A stretch of DNA of 64,000 nucleotides. Origin: Agapetus fuscipes. Lineage: Eukaryota; Arthropoda; Insecta; Trichoptera; Glossosomatidae. Below, piece by piece: positions 21,181 through 29,189 of the stretch; position 1 is the first letter of the stretch; each line of letters opens with the position of its first letter. The DNA lies in assembly GCA_951799405.1 (NCBI GenBank), contig OX637342.1, positions 1,736,001-1,800,000 on the forward strand, given 5' to 3'. The notes under the pieces were generated by a model that saw only the letters and a program-made list of their open reading frames with translations, ran no database searches and was not told the DNA's origin. The translations under genes and the position numbers were made by a program.

Positions 21181-21719
21181 TTAAAACAAAACAGATCTTT
21201 GATCTTTTTGATAATTAAAGAAGAAAAAGAAAGAACCTTTAGAGAGAAAAGCAAAGAAAATTCTGCATGTTAAAGTAAAGAAATGTGGTAGAATTAACTT
21301 ATTGGTATAAGTTACAAAAACCACCATTAAAATATCAACATTTCTGGACTTGTTGCACTTTACGACGCGCCTCCCATATTTCAGAGTATGCAAGCATGTA
21401 CAAGCGTGCACCTCCATGCACTCATCAAAACAGTATTATCCTTTGCCTTGTGGGGCATTGTGATTCGGGAACATCTCACTCCCAAGGGTCCTTTGTATGC
21501 TCCCTGTTGTCTCCCACGAACCCCAATTTCATGTAATTGCCGAAATTTTTCATACATTTTTTGGAAAGAAAATTACTATATTTTGTATTATTTTGTACAA
21601 AGTTCACGTGTCTTTATGGCAAATTTATTTTAATCTTGAATCTCGAAGAATTATCGTTTTTTCTTTGTTTGGAATATTTTTTTCAAATCATAATGAAAAC
21701 AATAACACATATTCGTATC
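21181..21719. other. No recognisable feature
   Basis: Overlapping short frames on the plus strand (83-93 codons) have no known motif. Confidence 0.3.
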
Positions 21720-21905
21720 ATCCCCTTGGTGCTTGTTTGTCTTATGTCCATCAGAGGCAATTTCACATGATTAAGTAATGTTTGTATGTGTACTGGACCA
21801 ATGTGTCTTATGAAAATTGGAAATTGATTTTAAAAATATGTTAAAAAAAACTTTCACATTATCGTGTTCTACGATTTTTTTCTTAGCTCAAATTGTGCAG
21901 TATAT
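21720..21905 (+). mobile_element. MITE-D, 3'-truncated
   Basis: TCCCCTTGGTGCTTGTTTGT to TTCTTAGCTCAAATTGTG; the right end is lost. Confidence 0.75.
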
Positions 21906-22328
21906 GAGTCGTATAACTGCAAACGCCGTCATCTCCAAAATTTATGATTTTTGAGATAATGATTGAATTTGATTCTGCGCAGTGTAACAATTCATTTTTT
22001 GAATTGCGATATCTTATTGTATTTTGATATTTTCCAAAGTTGATTCGCATTTTTCGAACATTCTCGATGGCCAGTTGCATCACATGACGCAGTTATTCAC
22101 GATGCATTTTGTATGAGACGCTTTACGGACCTTGGATCACACGGTCCGGTCAGCCGAAGCCCTACTGTGGCGCAAGGAAAGGCGGCTGGAAGGTTTTTTG
22201 CCGAAAGCCGCAGAATCCTGAGCGATTACAAGCGATGTGAGGGATACTGCCTTGTTATGTACCAGCATATTTTCCTTTGATGTCGTAATATGCAAAACGA
22301 TGAAGTTCTATTACACTTTAGAACGTAC

Positions 22329-22835
22329 TTTAATCCGTCTGTAGTCTTATAGTTAACGCTACGGATTCGTAAGCGGAAGGTCGTGAACTTAATTTCCAAA
22401 AATCGTTGAAAAAAAACTTGAAAAAAGCATTTACCGTTCGCTCCTCCAGTTCTTGTTCAATTCTGTCAAATATGACTTTTTAATGCAGTTGTCTTAAGAA
22501 TCAAATTCTACACAATCTGAGCTAAGAAAAAACGTAAAACTCGATAATGTGAGAGTTCTTTTAAATATTTTTTAAATCAATTTCCTGTTTTCATAAGACA
22601 CATTGGTCCAGTACCTACACATACAAACATTGCTCATGTAAAATTAGCTTAATGGTCTATATGGCAAACAAGAACTAAGGCAGCGCGTTGTCAAAAACTG
22701 ATTACCATAGAATATAGATCGATCCAGGCATACAGTAACTGGATGTTGCATGTGTAATTGGCGCTTTCTGTAGCGACGTTCAAGTTCACAAAGAGCTCCT
22801 GAGGTGAGATATAAAAAAAACACAATTTTTATCAA
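22329..22835 (+). repeat. Degraded SINE-C split by MITE-D
   Basis: 22329-22400 is a weak head (TCTGTAGTCTTATAGTTAAC, AAGCGGAAGGTCGTGA). 22745-22835 is the body end (ATTGGCGCTTTCTGTAGCG, GAGCTCCTGAGGTGAGAT). MITE-D lies between them. Confidence 0.6.
22441..22682 (-). mobile_element. MITE-D copy, D2 type, inside SINE-C
   Basis: Ends CTCCTCCAGTTCTTGTTC and GGCAAACAAGAACTAAGG are inverse. The D2 subtype has GTATAGACCAATTCTGTC-like ends. Interior is intact, in antisense relative to 4381. Confidence 0.8.
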
Positions 22836-22849
22836 TAAAAATACTAGTC

Positions 22850-23172
22850 CGTTCGATAGCTAAGTTGGTAGAATGTTGCATTCCATGCCGAGAGCTCGGA
22901 TTCATATCCCACGGAGGGTCTCAGAAATGATTTCTCGTGTTGGTGTTTATGTATTTCAAAACTCAAAATTAAATACCAGCAAGGTTTACTCAGCCTGCAC
23001 AATAAATGAGTGCCAGCCCCATCGGGAGCTGAGAAACCCCCACTTCAACTGAAATGGTTGGCGTCAGGCCGGCTCCCTTATCTGTAAAAATAAATAGGTT
23101 CCACTCGCCATATGCGAAACCCTTCGAGAATAACGCGGCAAGAATTCACACTATTATGTCTAGATTAGTTGC
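22850..23172 (+). mobile_element. SINE-B copy
   Basis: Head CGTTCGATAGCTAAGTTGG with mutated box B (GGATTCATATCCC). The body is complete to GCGGCAAGAATTCACACTA and TAGATTAGTTGCG. Confidence 0.85.
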
Positions 23173-23716
23173 GTTTTTTTTTGCATGTGCATGAACATTT
23201 TACCTGAAATTGTTTCCAGAAAAAACATTTGAGTTTAGTTTCTATAGTGCATTCTGTAACCAACATATTTTTTACTAAGTTTGCGATTTGAAAAACTCTG
23301 ATTAAAAATTGGATTTGATCATCGGCGCTACCACCACCATAGCATGCAAAATTCCTTCAACGCAACATCCTGTTTACATTGATATCTTCTAGAAAGCTCT
23401 CCGTCTACCAGGAGCGCATACAATACTGACGGTAACAAAAGTATTAAACGCTTCACAAAAAATACCCGTAAATTCAAACGCCAACTGAAAGTGCTTTTTA
23501 TGCTGTATATTTATTTTGATAACGCTATGGCTGAGTTACAATTGAATGTTTTATACTTGCAGGTACTGAAGCTATTCGTGAGGAGGTAACACGAGAGGCA
23601 GTGCTGGGTTGGGTTCCCCGGCTTGTATGTATCAAATGTCACCAGCAAAGTGTCCTGCTACCCTGTAAGCAGAAATAGAATAAAATGCGCTTCGTGTCGT
23701 ATTTTACTACTATTCG
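23173..23716. other. No recognisable feature
   Basis: Unassigned. No frames with known motifs. Confidence 0.3.
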
Positions 23717-23949
23717 CTCCCCCAGTTCTTGTTTTCCGTCTATACCAATTCTGTCAAATATGACTTTATAATGCAGTTGTCTTAAGAATCAAATTCTACA
23801 CAATCTGAGCTAAGAAAAAACGTAAAATTCGATAATGTGAGAGTTGTTTTAAATATTTTTTAAATCAATTCCCTGTTTTCATAAGACACATTGGTCCAGG
23901 ACACATGTAAATTAGCTTAGTGGTCTATACGGAAAACAAGAACTAAGAC
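23717..23949 (-). mobile_element. MITE-D copy, D2 type
   Basis: CCCCCAGTTCTTGTTTTCCG to GGAAAACAAGAACTAAG, with TTTAATGCAGTTGTCTTAAG-like interior near identical to 22441-22682 and 53694-53944. Confidence 0.8.
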
Positions 23950-24024
23950 AGCGTATTGGTACATGTTTTAATAAGGGAATATACTGCTTTTAAGTTTTCT
24001 CAGTTTTCCAAAGATATAAGAATA

Positions 24025-24258
24025 GTACGATCGCTCAGTTGGTAGAGCGCTTAAATGCCATGCCGAGAGCTTGGGCTTGAATCCCACCAAGGGTGTCAGA
24101 AATGATTTCCCGTTTCGGTATTTATTTCAAACCCAAAGAAAAAACCGTTGAGGCTTACTCAGCCTGTACAAGAAATGAGAACCAGCCCTTCGGGAGCTGG
24201 AAAATCTCACTTCAACTGAAGTGGCTGGCGTATAGGCCAAACAAGCACTGGGAGGACG
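24025..24258 (+). repeat. SINE-B, 3'-truncated, abutting a MITE-D end
   Basis: Head to the CACTTCAACTGAAGTGG palindrome is present (24025-24232). Then GCCAAACAAGCACTGGGAGG, a MITE-D terminus, follows directly. The rest of that MITE-D is not adjacent. Confidence 0.65.
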
Positions 24259-24638
24259 AGTTAACTATATAAAAATTAGCAATAAATGAAAAATATCTAT
24301 GAAATGTAATACAAATATTTAAAAGTCAAATTCAACACTTCTTAATATTATATCAAATCTTTTAGATTTAAATATATAATTCAAACATTACAAGATTATC
24401 AATCAATTAAGCCATTAGATATCAGGAGCGAACATGGGTATGCTTTATTATTGAAGGCTGATGTGGGCTTTGAGTGACAGGCTATCAGCACAAAGGGAAT
24501 CGTTCTGCCTAAACAAATTAGCCAGCCTCATAATGTAATGTGTAGGGAGGGTAGGACGTTATTGCTTCTATCAGCAAGCCGCCACTGCTTGTCTATACCG
24601 ATCAGCAACTTTGACGTAAATACCAAACAGGGGTTTTG
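24259..24638. other. No recognisable feature
   Basis: A+T-rich and unassigned. The last bases hold the target site of LINE-K. Confidence 0.3.
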
Positions 24639-24650
24639 ATAAGTTAAATG

Positions 24651-24992
24651 AGAGAGATTGCAAATGTGGAAGGAGGAATGCCCGGAGAACTTTGTGCAGC
24701 CTGCAGAGAGCCTACCTCCAGGAAAGAACCTCGAGTGGCCCGTGTGGAAATCCATGAACAGATTGAGGACCAATGTTGGAAGAGCCCGGGCCAACATGCT
24801 GACCTGGGGATTTCTGGGACGGGAGGACTCTACACTATGTGAGTGTGGAGCTCAGCAAACTATGGAGCACCTGCGGTGTTGTCCCTCCTGTCCGACAAGC
24901 TGCTCCATGGATGATCTCTTTGCGGGAAACCAAAGAGCTGTAGACATTGCTCGTTACTGGGCCAATACGGTGTGAAGCTGACACGAAGAAGA
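24651..24992 (+). mobile_element. LINE-K, severely 5'-truncated, with 12-bp target duplication
   Basis: The C-terminal frame contains NVGRARANMLTWGFLGREDS, then a Cys/His cluster (LCECGAQQTMEHLRCCPSC) and FAGNQRAVDIARYWANTV before a TGA (24973-24975). The Cys-x-Cys...His...Cys pattern after the RNase H-like or connection region is common in Jockey-superfamily LINEs. The 3' UTR is only about 15 nt, then a GAA-type tail. The duplication ATAAGTTAAATG lies at 24639-24650 and 24993-25004. Truncated and certainly inactive. Confidence 0.9.
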
Positions 24993-25084
24993 ATAAGTTA
25001 AATGTGATATCAATTATTTGTGTAATGTTTCTTACTTTTACTTTAAATACATTTGTGAAAAAAAATACAATTTACTAACCTGTT

Positions 25085-25205
25085 TTCAACGACGATACCA
25101 TGTTGAAAGCACCGGTTCTCATCAGATCACCGAAGCTAAGCAACATTGGGCGCGGATGCTACTTGGATGGGTGACCACTCAGGTACACCGCGTGTCGTTG
25201 GCATC
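25085..25205 (+). pseudogene. 5S rRNA-like sequence fused to a SINE head
   Basis: 121 bp collinear with eukaryotic 5S rRNA: CAACGACGATACCATG at the start, AGATCACCGAAGCTAAGCAA, GGGCGCGG, ACTTGGATGGGTGACC and ACACCGCGTGTCGTTGG at the end. The TFIIIA-binding internal control region (roughly 25132-25180) is well kept; differences lie mostly around positions 50-60 and 85-95. It runs straight into SINE-C2 at 25206 with no A-tail or spacer. It may be a retro-pseudogene, or the 5' module of a composite 5S/tRNA SINE; see findings. Confidence 0.85.
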
Positions 25206-25530
25206 TTGGACCGGTGCGTAGTCCAGTGGCAACACTTCGGACTCATAAATGGAAGGTTGGGGATTTGGATTCCGGCGGAGCACAAAAAATATACCATTTA
25301 TATTTTCAAATTTACTCTTCGCTGGGTTGAAAAAAATCATAAAGCCTTTACCAAAGACCGGTCACTAAAGGTCCATCCAGCCTTACAGCAACTGAGTCTT
25401 GCTTGAGTATTGGCGCTTTAAAGCGACGACCAAGCTCGTACACCTCTGCGGCACTACAACAAGTGGCATAGACCCCTAGAGTCTCTAGAATCTAGGGAGT
25501 CTCCCGCACAAGATTTCTTAAAAAAAAACT
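25206..25530 (+). mobile_element. SINE-C2, with LINE-N-derived tail
   Basis: tRNA-like head with GTAGTCCAGTGGCAAC, standard SINE-C body to CGACGACCAAGCTCGTA, then CACCTCTGCGGCACTACAAC to GGGAGTCTCCCGCACAAG and an A run. That last stretch equals the coding end plus 3' UTR of LINE-N. Preceded without spacer by a 5S-like module. Confidence 0.9.
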
Positions 25531-25536
25531 ATTTTG

Positions 25537-25572
25537 CTCGGCCAGAAGCAGGTATTAATATCATCGAGGGAG
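25537..25572 (+). repeat. E repeat fragment
   Basis: CGGCCAGAAGCAGGTATTAA matches E at 55793-55858. E is also seen at 48308-48328 with 48626-48660, and at 62491-62530. Confidence 0.45.
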
Positions 25573-25607
25573 TCAAGTGGCTTATATTTTTAGCGTATTT
25601 GGAATAG

Positions 25608-25860
25608 AAAAGACTCTGGAGAAAATGAAAGAAGTATGTAAGGACAGAAATAAATGGCGGTTGATCTGTAATATTAGCGGCTAGGGTTTTTTAAATTAGT
25701 TTTTTTTCTGTTTAGTTTTGATGTCCATACATATTATTATTTGTTGATTTTAAAAATATAATTTAATCTGTATGTTCCTTGGCTTACAGCCTATAGGTTA
25801 GTATGTACCAACATATATTTGCAACTTAGATTAAATTTGATTAGATTAGATAGTAATACT
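25608..25860 (+). mobile_element. LINE-M1 3' end
   Basis: The frame MKEVCKDRNKWRLICNISG ends at TAG. The 3' UTR with TTTTGATGTCCATACATATT follows, then a Rep-A with an internal deletion, then TTAGATTAAATTTGATTAGA. Confidence 0.85.
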
Positions 25861-26436
25861 TGTTTCTGGCCTTCAAAATATGTTGGTGAATTGCATTCCT
25901 CTTGACAAATCTATTCTAAAAAAATTTTTTTGCAACTAAATATTTGTGTTTAGAAAAACATGATAGCTTGTGAATAATTGTATGAAACTATCTCTTTGCT
26001 TTTAATTGATTTAAATTTAGATTTTCATTTCGTTGCGCTTCAAAGGTTTCGCATCGCTGTTATAGTGCTGCGATTGTAATTAGAGCGAGCTACTAATTGT
26101 CATTAATTTCAAATGTAATTAACTGATATATTCCCGTATATATATATTTGGGAAAATTGGTTAATGTGATATTAGGCATGTTATACCGATTTTCCTATAA
26201 AATTGGTTAACGCGTTTGTAGTTTAAATAGTTACCTATTTACGCAGATAATCAATAATTGAAAGCAAAAAATACCCTTTAAATGTATGTATTTATGTTTA
26301 TTCATTCTGAAGTTACTTCAGCATTTAATTTCAACGTAATGAAAATATATTAATAGATTAAAATAAAAATTACTTTGTTTTAATTCATATGAGTTTTATA
26401 TTTTTTATGGTTTGTGTATTAACACTGTGAAAATTC
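25861..26436. other. Non-repetitive A+T-rich stretch
   Basis: No family match. Several TAATTA-type motifs occur around 26080-26120. Function unknown. Confidence 0.3.
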
Positions 26437-26709
26437 ATGTTTTTTCGATTGTTATAAAAATAAATAACACCTTATTAACTTTAAAACACTGTTTATATTT
26501 CACAAAAATATCATAAATTTAATAAATTAAATTTTAGATTAACTACTAACGTTTTCGACCAATATGGTCATCCTCAGGTAGTAAATTTTCTTTATTAATA
26601 ATTAATAAATAAAATTTAATTTATTAAATTTATGATATTTTTGTGAAATATAAACAGTGTTTTAAAGTTAATAAGGTGTTATTTATTTTTATAACAATCG
26701 AAAAAACAT
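26437..26709. mobile_element. Perfect 100-bp inverted repeat with a hammerhead-like core in the loop
   Basis: Left arm 26437-26536 and right arm 26610-26709 are exact inverses by my base-by-base reading. The 73-bp loop holds, on the minus strand, a hammerhead-like motif. Identical arms suggest recent insertion or ongoing gene conversion. Two opposed copies of one unit, as Penelope-like elements often leave, would give this shape. Confidence 0.85.
26543..26586 (-). ncRNA. Hammerhead-ribozyme-like motif
   Basis: Read 5' to 3' on the minus strand: ACTAC, core CTGAGGA, an extra T, GACC, loop ATATT, GGTC, core GAAA, ACGTTA, then GTAGT. Helix I pairs ACTAC with GTAGT and helix II pairs GACC with GGTC. 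Helix III would be very short, as reported for hammerheads of Penelope-like elements. The extra base before helix II departs from the textbook core. Confidence 0.5.
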
Positions 26710-26729
26710 ATGAGTTTTATTTTTGTTTA

Positions 26730-26775
26730 ACACGACCAGTTTCGGGATAAGCAGTACCTTCCATCTTCAGGTGTA
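26730..26775 (-). ncRNA. Second hammerhead-like motif, different helices
   Basis: Minus strand: ACAC, CTGAAGA, T, GGA, an 11-nt loop, TCC, C, GAAA, CTGGTC, GTGT. Helix I is ACAC/GTGT and helix II is GGA/TCC. The helix sequences differ from those at 26543 but still pair. It lies 20 bp beyond the perfect inverted repeat. Confidence 0.45.
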
Positions 26776-26789
26776 AATATTTATTTTTA

Positions 26790-27269
26790 TTTTAACCCAT
26801 TAAAATGAACTTTCACAAAGTTACTGCTGAAAATCTAGATAATAAAATATATTAAAGTTCAAATAATAATGTTACCGATGTACTACAATACTTTATGTCT
26901 GTACATGTTGTTTGTCTATGTATTTTTCGTATGCTTACTTATGATTGTGTGTCTATGTGTATTTTACTAGCTCGTATATGTATGAAAAGACGTAAGTATT
27001 TGATACTTTTCGTATTTTCTCGAAACATCCACTCGAGAAGCTTCTCGTATAATCTGGTGCATGCGAGACTAAGCTTTAGTCATCCATAAATACGGACAGC
27101 GGTGATGTGAAGCAATCAGTACCCGTGCCGTTAACCACCAGGACAGTAACAAGTAGGTACAAATTAACGTGTGAAAAATATATTGTAAGCAAATTGCAAA
27201 AATAAATTGTGGAAAATAAAGTCAATTAAAATTTTATTCAAGTAACCCAAAGTTCAACGTAACGATAAT
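26790..27269. other. No recognisable feature
   Basis: Unassigned. A 64-codon frame at 26895 shows no motif. Confidence 0.3.
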
Positions 27270-27333
27270 GTTAATTTTTTTTTTCAGCATAGTCATTTGC
27301 AATACATGACCATACATACAAAAGATAAAAAAA
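27270..27333 (-). repeat. LINE-D 3' terminal fragment
   Basis: CAGCATAGTCATTTGC and GCAATACATGACCATACAT match the LINE-D 3' UTR at 28961-29005 (CAGCTTAGTCATGTGG, GCAATACATGACCAGCC). A second, minimal copy of the same LINE. Confidence 0.65.
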
Positions 27334-27335
27334 AA

Positions 27336-27684
27336 CGCAACGCAACGCAAAAAAAAACGCAACTAAGCTACACATATAGTGTAACTTCTTGCCGCGTTAT
27401 CCCCGAAGGGGTCGCATGTGGCGAGTTGAACCTATGTATTTTTACAGGTAAGGGGGCCGGCCTTACGCCAACCACTTCAGTTGAAGTGGGGGTTTCCCAG
27501 CTCCCGAGGGGGCTGGTACTCATTTCTTGTGAAGGCTGAGTAAACCTTGCCGGTATTTTTATTATGGGGTTTGAAATAAACACCGAAATAGGAAATCATT
27601 TCTGACACCCCCTCGGTGGGATTCGAACCCGCGCTCACGGGGTAGAATGCGAGCACTCTACCAACTGAGCTATCGACCGGACTA
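27336..27684 (-). mobile_element. SINE-B copy, minus strand, with CGCAA-unit tail
   Basis: Tail units CGCAACGCAACGCAA, then an intact antisense body and head ending GAGCTATCGACCGGAC. Box B antisense is GGGATTCGAACCC, perfect. One of the least diverged copies. It abuts the LINE-D fragment. Confidence 0.9.
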
Positions 27685-28040
27685 ACACCAATAATATAAA
27701 AAAAAAACTTTTTCATCTAACAAATTATGTTTATATCTACGTACATAAATATGTACACTATAGGCTTGAAAGTAAAAAAAATATAGGAACAACACATACT
27801 AGGTAGTTAGTGTACGCTGACACATCGCGGGAGATTAAAAGTGTATAGAAGTTTGCGTTGCAATTTACGCTCACTGGAGGCGCAGTTATATCTTCCAAAC
27901 AAACTCATTACTATAATATTCATGGTATAAAGTTGAAATTCATGTTGTTGTTTTTGTTGTTGTTCAGGAATGCAGAACGGCGTGAAGCAGTTTTTTCTGC
28001 GCCAAAATCATAAAGTAGGTGAATTGTCCAAGCGCACTGC
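27685..28040. other. No recognisable feature
   Basis: Unassigned A+T-rich DNA with a GTTGTTGTTTTTGTTGTTGTT run near 27942. Confidence 0.3.
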
Positions 28041-28169
28041 AGTCCCCTTAGTATACAAAATTGCGTAAATCTCACCTCGATTGCGTAAATCTAAAAAATG
28101 TATAAAAAATTAATCACTCTCCAGGAGTGCCGTCGTATATTGCATACATTTTTTTTATTATTTACGCGT
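28041..28169. repeat. K hairpin repeat, copy 1
   Basis: ATTGCGTAAATCTAAAAAATG near the left pairs with CATTTTTTTTATTATTTACGC on the right. The middle ACTCTCCAGGAGTG is itself palindromic. Related copies lie at 41252-41345 and 47341-47462. Confidence 0.55.
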
Positions 28170-28546
28170 TGTGAGTTGAAGCCATGTTTTATACTCGAGG
28201 GCCTGGTGACAGATTGCCCACGGACGGGAGCTGAAAGGTAATTGGTCCAGTAGAGCATCAACTTTCAGTGGGTGGATGGAAGTTAACGTGAGTAAAAAAA
28301 ATGACGAAGTAAAGAAAAATAGGTACCTAGTTTCCACAAAAATTAACTAATCAAATCAATTATAAAATAACTTTACAGTTTTAGTTAACCTATTTTTTTA
28401 AATCTGAACTACATAAAACTGTGTAGTTATTTTACAATTATCGATTGAATAAGTTGATTTTTGTACACACTAAATACAATGGATTTTATTATTAATTGAA
28501 TAAAATGGATTTTCACTGTTTTAACCCAAACCTTAACAAATATAAA
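28170..28546. other. No recognisable feature
   Basis: Unassigned. Confidence 0.3.
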
Positions 28547-28645
28547 GAAATGGTTGGCGTAAGGCCGGCCCTGTCTATGGGCATGCATTTTATATGCGCC
28601 TTAAATGTTTATGTATCTTTGCAGCTTAGATTTTATAGATTATGG
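28547..28645 (+). repeat. Short SINE-B piece joined to Rep-A tail
   Basis: ATGGTTGGCGTAAGGCCGGCC is internal SINE-B sequence. It is followed at once by CTATGGGCATGCATTTTATA and TTTGCAGCTTAGATT, the end of Rep-A. The junction differs from the similar join at 18895. Confidence 0.6.
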
Positions 28646-28927
28646 AAAAAAAAAAAAAGATATAATATCGACAAAAAACACAAATTTATCATTTGATAAA
28701 CACTTCACGAAACAAAAATGAATCGTCAAGTTGTCGCTCTCTGTTTCATTTAACAGTACACTGTTAAGAATGTAACATTAGTACCTACCAATGATACAGT
28801 TGTATTTTTGTCTATGATGTATTTGCTACGACCTTCATGTCAATGTTTGACAGCTGCTGTTTCCTACTTCCATCTTCTTTCTCGAAACTTTACAACGACA
28901 ACATATCAGTTTGCTCTCATCCATTTT

Positions 28928-28952
28928 ATAATAATAATAATAATAATAATAT
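28928..28952 (-). repeat. LINE-D 3' microsatellite tail (ATT)n
   Basis: About eight ATT units (minus strand) end the element. Microsatellite tails instead of poly-A are usual in CR1/L2-type LINEs and mark the end at which reverse transcription starts. Confidence 0.8.
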
Positions 28953-29189
28953 GCGTTTATTCCAGCTTAGTCATGTGGAGGGTGCAATACATGACCAGCC
29001 ATAAAAAAATAATACATCAATAGAAAAAGTACATAGAAAATTACAAAAATGTAGAAACATGAAAAATATGTGATGAAATATATGAGAAAAAAGAGCAAAC
29101 AAAATGTATAGTTAAACAGTGAAAGAAAAGAGAAATACATGGTCATTATACATTAGAATATGAGGAACATATTAAACAGGGAAAAAAGG

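Noticed and set aside
25085..25205. Functional 5S rRNA gene
   Set aside because: Single copy, with several substitutions and no T-run terminator directly after it; the join to SINE-C2 points to a retro-derived copy.
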